64,000 nt of DNA from PALSA-1004 sp963829085 (GTDB lineage Bacteria > Pseudomonadota > Gammaproteobacteria > Burkholderiales > SG8-41): NCBI GenBank assembly GCA_963829085.1, contig CAWHHJ010000027.1, forward strand, positions 29,588 through 93,587, given 5' to 3'. Of the stretch, positions 55,055 to 62,846 are shown piece after piece (the first letter of the stretch is position 1; each line of letters begins with the position of its first letter). The notes under the pieces were generated by a model. It saw nothing but the letters and a program-made list of their open reading frames with translations. It did not search any database and was not told the DNA's origin. A program made the position numbers and the translations under genes.

Positions 55055-55471
55055 CTAGCGTTTCTTGCGCTTGCCGGCAGCCTCTTCCGCGGCCAATTCC
55101 GCGAATGCGTCCTTAGCAGCGGTAAAGCCGCTCAAAGATGCATAGACGCCGGCATAGACATACGTGTGTAGAAGAATCTCGCCGATCTCACGCTTGCTCC
55201 ACCCGGCGCGCACGCAGGTTTTGACGTGCAGCTTGACTGCGCCAGCCTGGCTTTGCGCCGATGTCATCGCGAGTGACAGCGCGGCGCGCATCTTCTTCGT
55301 CAATCCGGGCCGCGCCCACACGGTGCCCCAGCAGAACTCATCGGTCACATCGTGAAACATGCGCATGAAATCGTCGGCCTCTGCGTAGCCGCGATCCACG
55401 TACCTGTCGCCGTGCACCTGGCGGCGGACGATCTCCCCTTTTGCGGCAAGCGGACTGCGTTTCCCTGCCAT
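55055..55471 (-). CDS. Carboxymuconolactone decarboxylase-like (AhpD-fold) protein
   Basis: This 138-residue protein starts at ATG 55469-55471 with GGGAG eight bases upstream; ten more residues are possible from an upstream start. It has the family pattern of FCWGTVWARPGLTKKMRAALSLAM and REIGEILLHTYVYAGVYASLSGF, as in 4-carboxymuconolactone decarboxylases. The peroxidase-type CxxC of AhpD is not seen. Whether it decarboxylates carboxymuconolactone or a different substrate cannot be told. A Lys-rich tail ends it. It lies 97 bases after an alpha/beta hydrolase gene, a pairing seen with lactone hydrolases in protocatechuate pathways. Confidence 0.85.
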   Translation of the reverse strand: MAGKRSPLAAKGEIVRRQVHGDRYVDRGYAEADDFMRMFHDVTDEFCWGTVWARPGLTKKMRAALSLAMTSAQSQAGAVKLHVKTCVRAGWSKREIGEILLHTYVYAGVYASLSGFTAAKDAFAELAAEEAAGKRKKR

Positions 55472-55568
55472 GTTGATTGCTCCCTGCACTGGATCAAACA
55501 AGTGAAAAGTTCGAGGGCGCAGACCACTGCCTGCGCCATCGGGTCTTGGAACGATCGCTAACTGATGT

Positions 55569-56450
55569 TCAGGATTTTTTCGCCATAGTCGATTTGTTCA
55601 GCGAACGCACATCACGCCGTTTCCACTGGCCCGAATCGATCTGTGCCAGAAATTCGGCCGTGATGCGATTGAACAAATCGGGCTCCTCGAGATTCACCGC
55701 ATGGCCGGTGGCAGCAACAACCGTGAGCCACGCCGAAGGACAAACGCGTTTCATGAATACGCCCGGCTCGAGGCAGTTGTCGTCCTCATCGCCGCTGATA
55801 ACATGCAACGGAACAGCGAGCTTTGAGAGTTGACGCTCGAGGCTGTAAATGGTCGGCCGCTTGCCCTGCACGCCCGTCAGCGTGTTCGCGGAGCCCAGCG
55901 CTGAATGCTTGGCGAACTCGGCGCAGAAATGCGCGAATCCGCGCGGATCCTTGTTCTGAAACTGAATGCGTGAAGGGCCGATCTGATAAGGCTTCACCGC
56001 CTCCGCCGTTCCAAGCTCGAGAAAACGGCGCACCATCACATCATTGTCACGCATGAATTGCGCGCGCTTGTCGGGATCAGATCCGTAACCGACACCGACC
56101 GCGGTCAGGGACAGCGCCATGCGAGGATAACGCAAGCCGAAATGCACGGTTGCATAACCGCCCATCGAGCAGCCGATGATATGCGCCTTCGCTATTTTCA
56201 GATGGCGCATGACGTTAGCGATGTCATCGGTCGCGATCGCCTGCGAATATTTAGCCGCCGACTGCGGCACGTCGGACGGCGGATAGCCGCGCGCATTGTA
56301 TGCGATGCAACGATAGCGCCGGCTGAAAAACCGCATCTGCGTTTCCCAACTGTACAGGTCGTCGGCGAATTCATGCACGAATATGATGGGCGTCCCGCGA
56401 CCCGCTTCTTCATAATAAAGTTTGACTCCGTTCGAATCGGCGTACGGCAT
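55569..56450 (-). CDS. Alpha/beta hydrolase
   Basis: This 293-residue protein has the hydrolase fold. The nucleophile elbow is HIIGCSMGGYATVHFGLRYP (Ser in GCSMGG), the oxyanion region is PIIFVHEFADDLYSWETQM, and the conserved His is in VVAATGHAVNLEEPDLFNR near the C-terminus. The catalytic Asp is probably in VISGDEDDNCLEPG. There is no signal peptide. It resembles 3-oxoadipate enol-lactonases in layout, and a carboxymuconolactone decarboxylase-like gene follows, but this is weak and other esterase roles are possible. Confidence 0.88.
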   Translation of the reverse strand: MPYADSNGVKLYYEEAGRGTPIIFVHEFADDLYSWETQMRFFSRRYRCIAYNARGYPPSDVPQSAAKYSQAIATDDIANVMRHLKIAKAHIIGCSMGGYATVHFGLRYPRMALSLTAVGVGYGSDPDKRAQFMRDNDVMVRRFLELGTAEAVKPYQIGPSRIQFQNKDPRGFAHFCAEFAKHSALGSANTLTGVQGKRPTIYSLERQLSKLAVPLHVISGDEDDNCLEPGVFMKRVCPSAWLTVVAATGHAVNLEEPDLFNRITAEFLAQIDSGQWKRRDVRSLNKSTMAKKS

Positions 56451-56648
56451 GTCAGCTCCCTTGATAGTCGCCCGCGATCAGCTCGGGGCCGGTGGTGAAC
56501 TTGAGCAAAGCGCGAACCGGTCTGTTCGCAAGGTCGATGTCAGCGGCTTGCAGGCGATACGATACATGAATTCAGCACACGCAGACGTCAATGCAAGTCA
56601 GCGCGCTGCGCGGCGCACAGCGACACTCGATCGCTGATCCCATAGAAA

Positions 56649-58010
56649 TTAGCCGCGCGCGACGGCTGATGCAGACGGAACGGTGGTGCGTGCGAGCGCC
56701 GCTGCATCCCGTATGTTGTCGAACGACCAGATGAGCTCGATGACGTCATACGCGTTGCAGGTCGAGAACCCCCACTCTGCCAGCGCGCGAAATTTACTCT
56801 CAATATCGTCATCGCTGAGCGGGCGCTCGAGACTGCCCGAAGCATGCGCAACATAGCAATGATGCTTCGTGCCATCTTTAAGCGTCACTGTTACATCCGC
56901 AGCATCTTTGCCAATCGCATTGTCGACGACAGGCCTTACGCGCGAGCGCAGCGCGATGGTCGCGGGATCATTCACGCACGCGTCGCTAAACTCTTTGACG
57001 CCGGCCGCCGCGAAGATGCACGCGGCTGCAGCGCAGTGTTGTACCGACAGCTTAGCTTCGAGACCGTTGCGCGGCGCGGGATTGCCGGTCAACGTCAGGA
57101 CCAGCGGATGCACGCGCAAATCGATGCTAGCGATTGCGTCGTGGACGATGCCGTGCTTATTGCGCAGTTCCAGGCACGCATCGATGATGGGATGCACAAC
57201 AATGCCGCACGGATACGGCTTGTACGCGTTTTGCGTGAGCTCCCATGTCGTGCCGAGGCCCGTGGTAATCGAATCGAGATCGCAGCGTGGCGAAAGCACA
57301 TGGGCAAATCCGCGCGGCGCTTCAAGCGCACGCTCCGAGCTCGTAAAGCCTTGTCGGGCGAGAAGCGCCGCCATGAGTCCATTACGCGCGGCGTGGCCCA
57401 TGTTATAGGTCTTGGCCATGCTGCCGAGCATCTCGGTAAGGCCGGAGGACTGCGTCGCGGCGATGCCGAGCGCCCACGTCATTTGTTGCGCATTCAGTTT
57501 CAGAAGTTTTCCGCATGCGGCTGCCGCGCCGAAAACGCCGCACGTGGCGGTAATGTGCCAGCCGACGTTGTAGTGTTCCGGCGTCACTGCCAGGCCAATG
57601 CGGCATTCGGCTTCGACGCCCAGAATGAACGCATGCAGAAACTGTGCGCCCGTGAACGGCGTGTGGTCCGCCAACGCCACAATCGCCGCAGCGACGGGCA
57701 CCGTCGGATGAATGACGGTGCTCAGATGCGTGTCATCGAAATCGAGGACGTTCGAGCTGATTGCGTTGATGACCGCTGCATTGAGGATATCAAGCCGCTC
57801 GCGGCGGCCGATGAGTTGCCCGTGCGGGGCGCCGGAAAAGTCGCGCAGCGCTGCGAGCGCGGTATCGACGGTTACATCGTTGCAGCCGCCTAGCGCGCAG
57901 CCCAGCCAGTTCAGCAGCGCGCGTTTCGCTTCATGGCGCACGTTCGCCGGAATTTCTTGCCATCCCGAATCGACAATGAAGCGGGCAAGCTCATGCGTGG
58001 TATCACTCAA
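56649..58010 (-). CDS. MmgE/PrpD-family protein
   Basis: This 453-residue protein belongs to the MmgE/PrpD family, which includes 2-methylcitrate dehydratase and cis-aconitate decarboxylase. It has VRHEAKRALLNWLGCALGGCNDVTVDTAL, the FDDTHLSTVIHPTVPVAAA segment and SGLTEMLGSMAKTYNMGHAARNGL with conserved Lys and His, and PYPCGIVVHPIIDACLEL. It probably acts on a tricarboxylic or related acid, but family members differ in substrate. Its start overlaps the upstream Bug receptor by 8 bases, so uptake and first reaction may be linked. It carries no other methylcitrate-cycle genes nearby. Confidence 0.92.
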   Translation of the reverse strand: MSDTTHELARFIVDSGWQEIPANVRHEAKRALLNWLGCALGGCNDVTVDTALAALRDFSGAPHGQLIGRRERLDILNAAVINAISSNVLDFDDTHLSTVIHPTVPVAAAIVALADHTPFTGAQFLHAFILGVEAECRIGLAVTPEHYNVGWHITATCGVFGAAAACGKLLKLNAQQMTWALGIAATQSSGLTEMLGSMAKTYNMGHAARNGLMAALLARQGFTSSERALEAPRGFAHVLSPRCDLDSITTGLGTTWELTQNAYKPYPCGIVVHPIIDACLELRNKHGIVHDAIASIDLRVHPLVLTLTGNPAPRNGLEAKLSVQHCAAAACIFAAAGVKEFSDACVNDPATIALRSRVRPVVDNAIGKDAADVTVTLKDGTKHHCYVAHASGSLERPLSDDDIESKFRALAEWGFSTCNAYDVIELIWSFDNIRDAAALARTTVPSASAVARG

Positions 58011-58971
58011 TTTTTAGTCCCGCATCCTTGACGACCTTCGCCCATTTTGGAATTTCAGCCTTGATGAAGACCGCGAAATGCTGCGGTGTATCGCCCACGG
58101 CATCTGCACCGAGCGTTGCGAGCCTGTCCTTCACGTCCGGCAAGGCCAGCGCTTTCACGACTTCCGCATTCAAGCGGTTGACGATCGGTTGCGGCGTGCC
58201 CGCCGGAACGAATAAACCGTTCCACCCGACGATCTGATAGCCCTTGAGTCCTGCTTCGTCGAGCGTCTGCAACTCGGGCAGCAGCGGCGAACGCTTCAGA
58301 TCGGTGACCGCGAGCGCTCGCAGCTTGCCCGCCTTGGCAAATGGCAGGGTGCCCGGAATGTTTTCGCACATGAACTGGATTTGTCCGGCGACGAGATCGG
58401 TGAGTGCGGGCGCACCGCCCTTATAGGGGATATGCGTCACCTGGATGCCTGCCACCGTCTTGATCATTTCGCCGGCGAGATGCGGCGTTGTGCCGGGCCC
58501 GCCGGAACCGAAGTTGAGCTTGCCCGGGTTCGCTTTCGCATAAGCGATGAACTCAGTTACCGACTTGGCGGGCACTGACGGATGCACGACCAGCATAAGG
58601 GGCGCCGACGCCACCATGGTGACGGGTATCAGGTCGCGCACCGTATCGTAGGGCAGCTTGCTGAAGAGACTTGGATTGACAGTGAAGGTCAGGCTCATCA
58701 TCAAGACCGTATACCCATCGGGTGGCGCTTTGGCGACGATGTCCGTACCGATGATGCCGGATGCGCCCGGGCGGTTGTCGACCACGAACTGTTGACCCAG
58801 CGCGTCCGAAAGCTTCTGTGCGACGAGGCGCGCCATGATGTCGTTCGAACCGGCGCCGGCCGCGAACGGCACGACCATGCGCACGGATTTGTCGGGATAC
58901 GATTGTGCAGACGCCGCGGTTGCAATGATTAGGACAAGCAATGCCATGCAGGCTCGACATACGATCGTCAT
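58003..58971 (-). CDS. Bug/TctC-type periplasmic solute-binding receptor 4
   Basis: This 322-residue receptor starts at ATG 58969-58971 with GGGAG upstream. The signal peptide (MTIVCRACMALLVLIIATAA) leads to YPDKSVRMVVPFAAGAGSNDIMAR, GQQFVVDNRPGASGIIGTD, APPDGYTVLM and THIPYKGGAPALTDLVAGQI. The gene is translationally coupled to MmgE/PrpD (8-base overlap) and follows the EamA transporter by 52 bases, suggesting recognition of a carboxylate processed by MmgE/PrpD. No permease genes of the tripartite type adjoin it. Confidence 0.93.
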   Translation of the reverse strand: MTIVCRACMALLVLIIATAASAQSYPDKSVRMVVPFAAGAGSNDIMARLVAQKLSDALGQQFVVDNRPGASGIIGTDIVAKAPPDGYTVLMMSLTFTVNPSLFSKLPYDTVRDLIPVTMVASAPLMLVVHPSVPAKSVTEFIAYAKANPGKLNFGSGGPGTTPHLAGEMIKTVAGIQVTHIPYKGGAPALTDLVAGQIQFMCENIPGTLPFAKAGKLRALAVTDLKRSPLLPELQTLDEAGLKGYQIVGWNGLFVPAGTPQPIVNRLNAEVVKALALPDVKDRLATLGADAVGDTPQHFAVFIKAEIPKWAKVVKDAGLKIE

Positions 58972-59023
58972 TGCTCGTCTCCCGTGCGCAGGAACGCTGC
59001 AAGCATAAAGAATGCGGCCGTGC

Positions 59024-59938
59024 TCAACAAGCAGCGTCCTGTCCTGAATTGGCCGCTTCGGCGTAATGAACAAGCATTATGCCCGCGAGCACCACCACAC
59101 CCCCGACCACCTGCAGAGCGTTCACTGCTTCACCGAGCAGCAGCCACGCAAACAGCGTTGCCATGACCGGCTGAAATAAAAGTCCGACCGAGGAGAACGT
59201 TGCGGGCAGATGCGCCATTGCATACGCGATCAAGCTCTGACCAGCGACCTGCGCAATAAGCGCGAGACCGATCAGCTTGGTCCATCCGTTGCCGGTCGCG
59301 GGCAACATTTGCTCGCCGGAGAGCAGTGCGATCGGCAGCAGCACAACTGCGGTAATTACGCCGCTCCAGGCCATGATGGCGGCGGTCGAAACGCGGGTGC
59401 GTAATTTGGTGACGGTAAGCTGATAGCCTGCATAGAACATCGCGGTTACGACGCCGAGCCCATCGCCCAGCAGTTCCTTACCATGCAGGTGGAAGTCACT
59501 GCCGATCAGCATCGTCATGCCGGTGAGGGCAGTGGCCAGCCCCATCAGAAAGCGCGCGCTCAAATGCTTGTGGAACAGTAGCCACGCGACGAGTGCCACA
59601 AAGATGGGGGCAAGGTTTGCAAGCAGTGTCGAGTTGGCGACCGACGTTAGAACGACCGACCAGTGCCACACGGCAAGATCGCCGGCGAAGAAAAGTCCGG
59701 CGGCGATCAGCCGGCGTTTATCAGCTCGTACGTAAGCTGCTGGACGCGCGCGCTGCTGCAGCATCGACCACACCGCAAGCATCGGTAAAGCCAGAAATAC
59801 GCGCCAGAACGCAGTGGCGACGGGACCTGTCTCGCTCACTTTGACGAACAACGCGGAGGTGCCGATCGCCGTCGCGCCGAGCAGTAGCACGGCTATCGCA
59901 ACGAAATTAGTCCGCTGCGCTGCGCGCGACCCGTTCAA
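59024..59938 (-). CDS. EamA-family (DMT) transporter
   Basis: This 304-residue polytopic protein has about ten hydrophobic segments in two repeated EamA halves, the drug/metabolite transporter arrangement. The first half has GTSALFVKVSETGPVATAFWRVFLALP and the second half FSSVGLLFQPVMATLFAWLLLGEA, the family's conserved end of EamA repeats. The transported solute is unknown; many relatives export amino acids or small metabolites. It lies 12 bases after the enoyl-CoA hydratase gene and is likely cotranscribed. Confidence 0.9.
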   Translation of the reverse strand: MNGSRAAQRTNFVAIAVLLLGATAIGTSALFVKVSETGPVATAFWRVFLALPMLAVWSMLQQRARPAAYVRADKRRLIAAGLFFAGDLAVWHWSVVLTSVANSTLLANLAPIFVALVAWLLFHKHLSARFLMGLATALTGMTMLIGSDFHLHGKELLGDGLGVVTAMFYAGYQLTVTKLRTRVSTAAIMAWSGVITAVVLLPIALLSGEQMLPATGNGWTKLIGLALIAQVAGQSLIAYAMAHLPATFSSVGLLFQPVMATLFAWLLLGEAVNALQVVGGVVVLAGIMLVHYAEAANSGQDAAC

Positions 59939-59950
59939 GCGACGTCGCCG

Positions 59951-60727
59951 TTACTTACCCTGGAACTTCGCTTTGCGTTTCTCGATGAACGCAGCCATGC
60001 CCTCTTTCTGGTCCTGCGACGAGAATAAAATTTGCACCGCCTTCGTTTCGAATCCAAGCCCTGCCGAGAGCGGCGTCTCCAGCGCGGCCTGCACGGCTTC
60101 TTTGGCATGCAGCAGTGCAAGCGGCGGCAGTTCGGCGAGCTGTTGCGCCATCGTGATCGCGCGCTTTTCGACTTCTGAATCCGGCGCGAGCTCTGACACC
60201 AAGCCCATCGCATACGCTTCCTGCGCGGTGAACGGATCGCCGGTGAGGATATAGCGCATCGCCTTGTATTTACCCACCGCACGCGTCAGGCGCTGCGTGC
60301 CGCCGCCGCCGGGAATGATGCCGATTTTTACTTCGGGCTGGCCGAAGCGCGCAGATTCGCCCGCAATAATGATGTCGCAGGTCATCGCAAGCTCACAGCC
60401 GCCGCCCAATGCGAAACCATTCACCGCCGCGATCACAGGTTTTGGGCACGACGAAATTGCGCGCCATAGTTTGTGCGTGCCGCGCAGCAGATGCTCTATG
60501 GTGCCGACGCCCGCCATTTCCTTGATGTCCGCGCCGGCGGCGAATGACTTGGTGCTCCCGGTAAGCACAATGGCGCGCGTATTCGCATCGTCGGTCATCT
60601 CAGACAACGCCTGAACGATGCACTTGCGCACTTCGAGATTGAGCGCATTGCGCGCTTCGGGCCGGTTGATTCGAATGAGTCCCACGCCATCGGCGGGACG
60701 CTCAACGAGCACTACAGGTGCGGTCAT
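59951..60727 (-). CDS. Enoyl-CoA hydratase (crotonase) with both catalytic glutamates
   Basis: This 258-residue protein starts at ATG 60725-60727 with GAAGGAAG upstream. Unlike the crotonase at 42019-42825 it keeps both classical catalytic glutamates, in FALGGGCELAMTCDIIIAG and ARFGQPEVKIGIIPGGGG. It also has RPEARNALNLEVRK, the SFAAGADIKEM CoA-binding loop and QKEGMAAFIEKRKAKF at the C-terminus. It hydrates 2-enoyl-CoAs to 3-hydroxyacyl-CoAs, a natural successor to the acyl-CoA dehydrogenase genes upstream in the same leftward run. Confidence 0.95.
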   Translation of the reverse strand: MTAPVVLVERPADGVGLIRINRPEARNALNLEVRKCIVQALSEMTDDANTRAIVLTGSTKSFAAGADIKEMAGVGTIEHLLRGTHKLWRAISSCPKPVIAAVNGFALGGGCELAMTCDIIIAGESARFGQPEVKIGIIPGGGGTQRLTRAVGKYKAMRYILTGDPFTAQEAYAMGLVSELAPDSEVEKRAITMAQQLAELPPLALLHAKEAVQAALETPLSAGLGFETKAVQILFSSQDQKEGMAAFIEKRKAKFQGK

Positions 60728-60794
60728 AGCAAGCTTCCTTCGTTTTGGTAATAGTGAGTCCGCAACGATCAACGAGCGATCAGTGTGCGACGAT

Positions 60795-61769
60795 TTACTG
60801 CTTGGCGAGGCCAAGCTCGGCAAGCACCGATTTCATGCTTGCATAATCCTCTTTGAGCTCGGCTTTGAAGCGGTCGCCGGTAGCGAAATCGTCAGACAAA
60901 TAATTGCGCTCGAGATCGGCTTTCCACTCGGGCGCAGCCACCACTTGCTGCATGATCTTTTCCCAGTATGCGGTTTGCGGTGCACTCATGCCTTTTGGTC
61001 CCATGATGCTGCGCCAGCCGCCAAACACCACGTTCACGCCTTGTTCTTTCCACGTCGGTACGGCGGCATAAGGGCCAGTCAGCCGCTGACTTGCCGCGAC
61101 GCCGACGATGCGCAGCTTGCCGGCCTCGACTTGGTCCGCAACATTGCCCGCCGCGGTGGTTACCAGATCGATGTGGCCGCCCAGCAGCGCACCAATCGCT
61201 TCCGAGGATCCTTTGAAGGCAACCACTTTCAGTCCACGCACGTCGCCACCGATTGCTTTGGCGAGCAGACCGGCCGCAATGTGGTTGTGACTGCCGAGCG
61301 CCGTTGCGAAACCGATGCTGACGCTTTTCGGATCTTTCTTGAGACGCTCGATCAGATCGCGGCCGCTCTTCATCGGTGCGTCGCTTTTCACCGCGAACAC
61401 GATGTATTCATTGAAGAGCGACGCGATCGGCGTGAAATCTGTGTAGTTGAGCGGACTCGCGCCGATGATGTGGTTAGAGAGTATCGTCGGCGTGCCGACC
61501 ATGACGTAGTGGCCATCGCCTGAATGTTGATTCAGGTAATTCATAGTCATCGCATTGCCGCCGCCGGGCTTGTTGACTACCGTGAGCGTCGCTGCCATGA
61601 GGCGCTTGTCGTGAATGATGCGCTCGACGCTGCGCGCCGTTTTATCGTTGCTGCCACCGGGCGCCGATGGCACGACGATTTCGACATTGCGTTCAGGTTT
61701 CCATTGCGCGTGCACCGGCGCGGTCAACAGCACAAGGGCACACGCGGCGAGCGTATTCCGGATGCGCAT
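60795..61769 (-). CDS. Bug/TctC-type periplasmic solute-binding receptor 5 (divergent)
   Basis: This 324-residue receptor starts at ATG 61767-61769, three bases past the preceding stop. A signal peptide (MRIRNTLAACALVLLTAPVHA) leads to WKPERNVEIVVPSAPGGSNDK, then VNKPGGGNAMTMNYLNQ, LKVVAFKGSSEAIGALLGGH and a tail MKSVLAELGLAKQ. It lacks the usual YPxKPI opening and the HIPYKG motif (VAFKGS instead), so it is a more distant branch of the tripartite receptor family. It sits between the acyl-CoA dehydrogenases and enoyl-CoA hydratase. Confidence 0.9.
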   Translation of the reverse strand: MRIRNTLAACALVLLTAPVHAQWKPERNVEIVVPSAPGGSNDKTARSVERIIHDKRLMAATLTVVNKPGGGNAMTMNYLNQHSGDGHYVMVGTPTILSNHIIGASPLNYTDFTPIASLFNEYIVFAVKSDAPMKSGRDLIERLKKDPKSVSIGFATALGSHNHIAAGLLAKAIGGDVRGLKVVAFKGSSEAIGALLGGHIDLVTTAAGNVADQVEAGKLRIVGVAASQRLTGPYAAVPTWKEQGVNVVFGGWRSIMGPKGMSAPQTAYWEKIMQQVVAAPEWKADLERNYLSDDFATGDRFKAELKEDYASMKSVLAELGLAKQ

Positions 61770-61771
61770 GG

Positions 61772-62846
61772 TCAACCTTGCGCCAGCGTCGGCCACAGCC
61801 GGTCTGCGCCTCCGGCCGCGATAACGCGCCCGAGCTCCATGCTCCATGCGGCTTCGTTTCCGAACTCTTCACGCCACGACCACAAGCGCAGCGTCGAATG
61901 ATGCAGCGCGTACTGCATCCGTTACACCAATTGCCCCGTGGACCTGGTGCGCAATCATCGCGCCTTCATGCGCTGCCTGCGCCGTGCGTATCTTCGCGGC
62001 CGCGATCGGTAGCAGCGCATCTTCCCCGCGTTCGAGCGCACCGGCGGCAGATAGTGCAGCGGCAACAGCGGCGGCGACTTCACCAGCGAAGCGCGCCAGC
62101 TCCTGCTGAATGGCCTGGAACTGGCCTATCTTGCGGCCGAATTGCGAGCGCTCGGTCGCGTAGCGCGTTGCCAGCGCGAGCGCTTTTTCGAGCGCGCCGG
62201 CCATCATGAGCGCGCGTGACAGCGCGCCGCGCAAACGCAACGCGGCATGATTGATCGCCGCACTCGCCGGCGCAACTCGATTCGATGTGATGCTCGACGT
62301 TGTCGAGCTCAACATCGTCGCGCGGTTCGGATGCGAGGTTGCGGCCGGCGCTGATTGCGCATACCCGCGCATCGACGCGGGCGACCATGTCACCGTCCTT
62401 TGACGATACCAGCAGGACGAGATGCCGATGCCATACGCGCCCAAGGGACACGCTTTAAGCGTCCGCTCAACTTCCATTCAGCGCCTTCTTTGCGCGCGAC
62501 GACTTTGTCGCCTTGCACGGGGCCGAACGCAAGCGGTCCTGGCGGAATCTCAAGGCCCGCTTCTGCAAGCATCCAGGCGGCGATAGCGGTCTCGGCGAGC
62601 GGAACTGGTGCCGCGGCGTTGCCGGCGATACGCAGCACCGCGGCGAGATCCGAGAGTACCGCCGGCGCCCCCCGCTTCTTCGGGGACCGAAACGAGCGCC
62701 AGCTGTGCATCTTCGACAATCTGCCACAACGCGGGCGACCAGCCGTCGCGCTTGGCGGCGTCGAGCATTTTGCTGTCGACATGGTCGGCAAACAATCGCG
62801 TTGCCGAATCGACGAGCATCGTGCGGACGTCACTCGCATCCTTCAT
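61772..62846 (-). pseudogene. Acyl-CoA dehydrogenase 2, frameshifted in this sequence
   Basis: The ATG at 62844-62846 overlaps the preceding gene's stop (ATGA). MKDASDVRTMLVDSATRLFAD and WSPALWQIVEDAQLALVSVPEEAGGAGG open an acyl-CoA dehydrogenase of the short two-subunit type. Frames shift at about 62660, 62420, 62290-62340 and 61905; DLAAVLRIAGNAAAPVPLAETAIAAW, RYATERSQFGRKIGQFQAIQ, HEGAMIAHQVHGAIGVTDA and SWREEFGNEAAW lie in turn. The span of 1075 bases is 3x358+1. It would pair with the acyl-CoA dehydrogenase next to it as a heteromeric enzyme. The QFGRK and HQVHGAIG motifs are intact. Confidence 0.82.

Noticed and set aside
56451..56648. A small gene between the hydrolase and MmgE/PrpD.
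   Set aside because: Short open frames here have no ribosome-binding site, family motif or sensible composition; nothing recognisable is seen in the gap.
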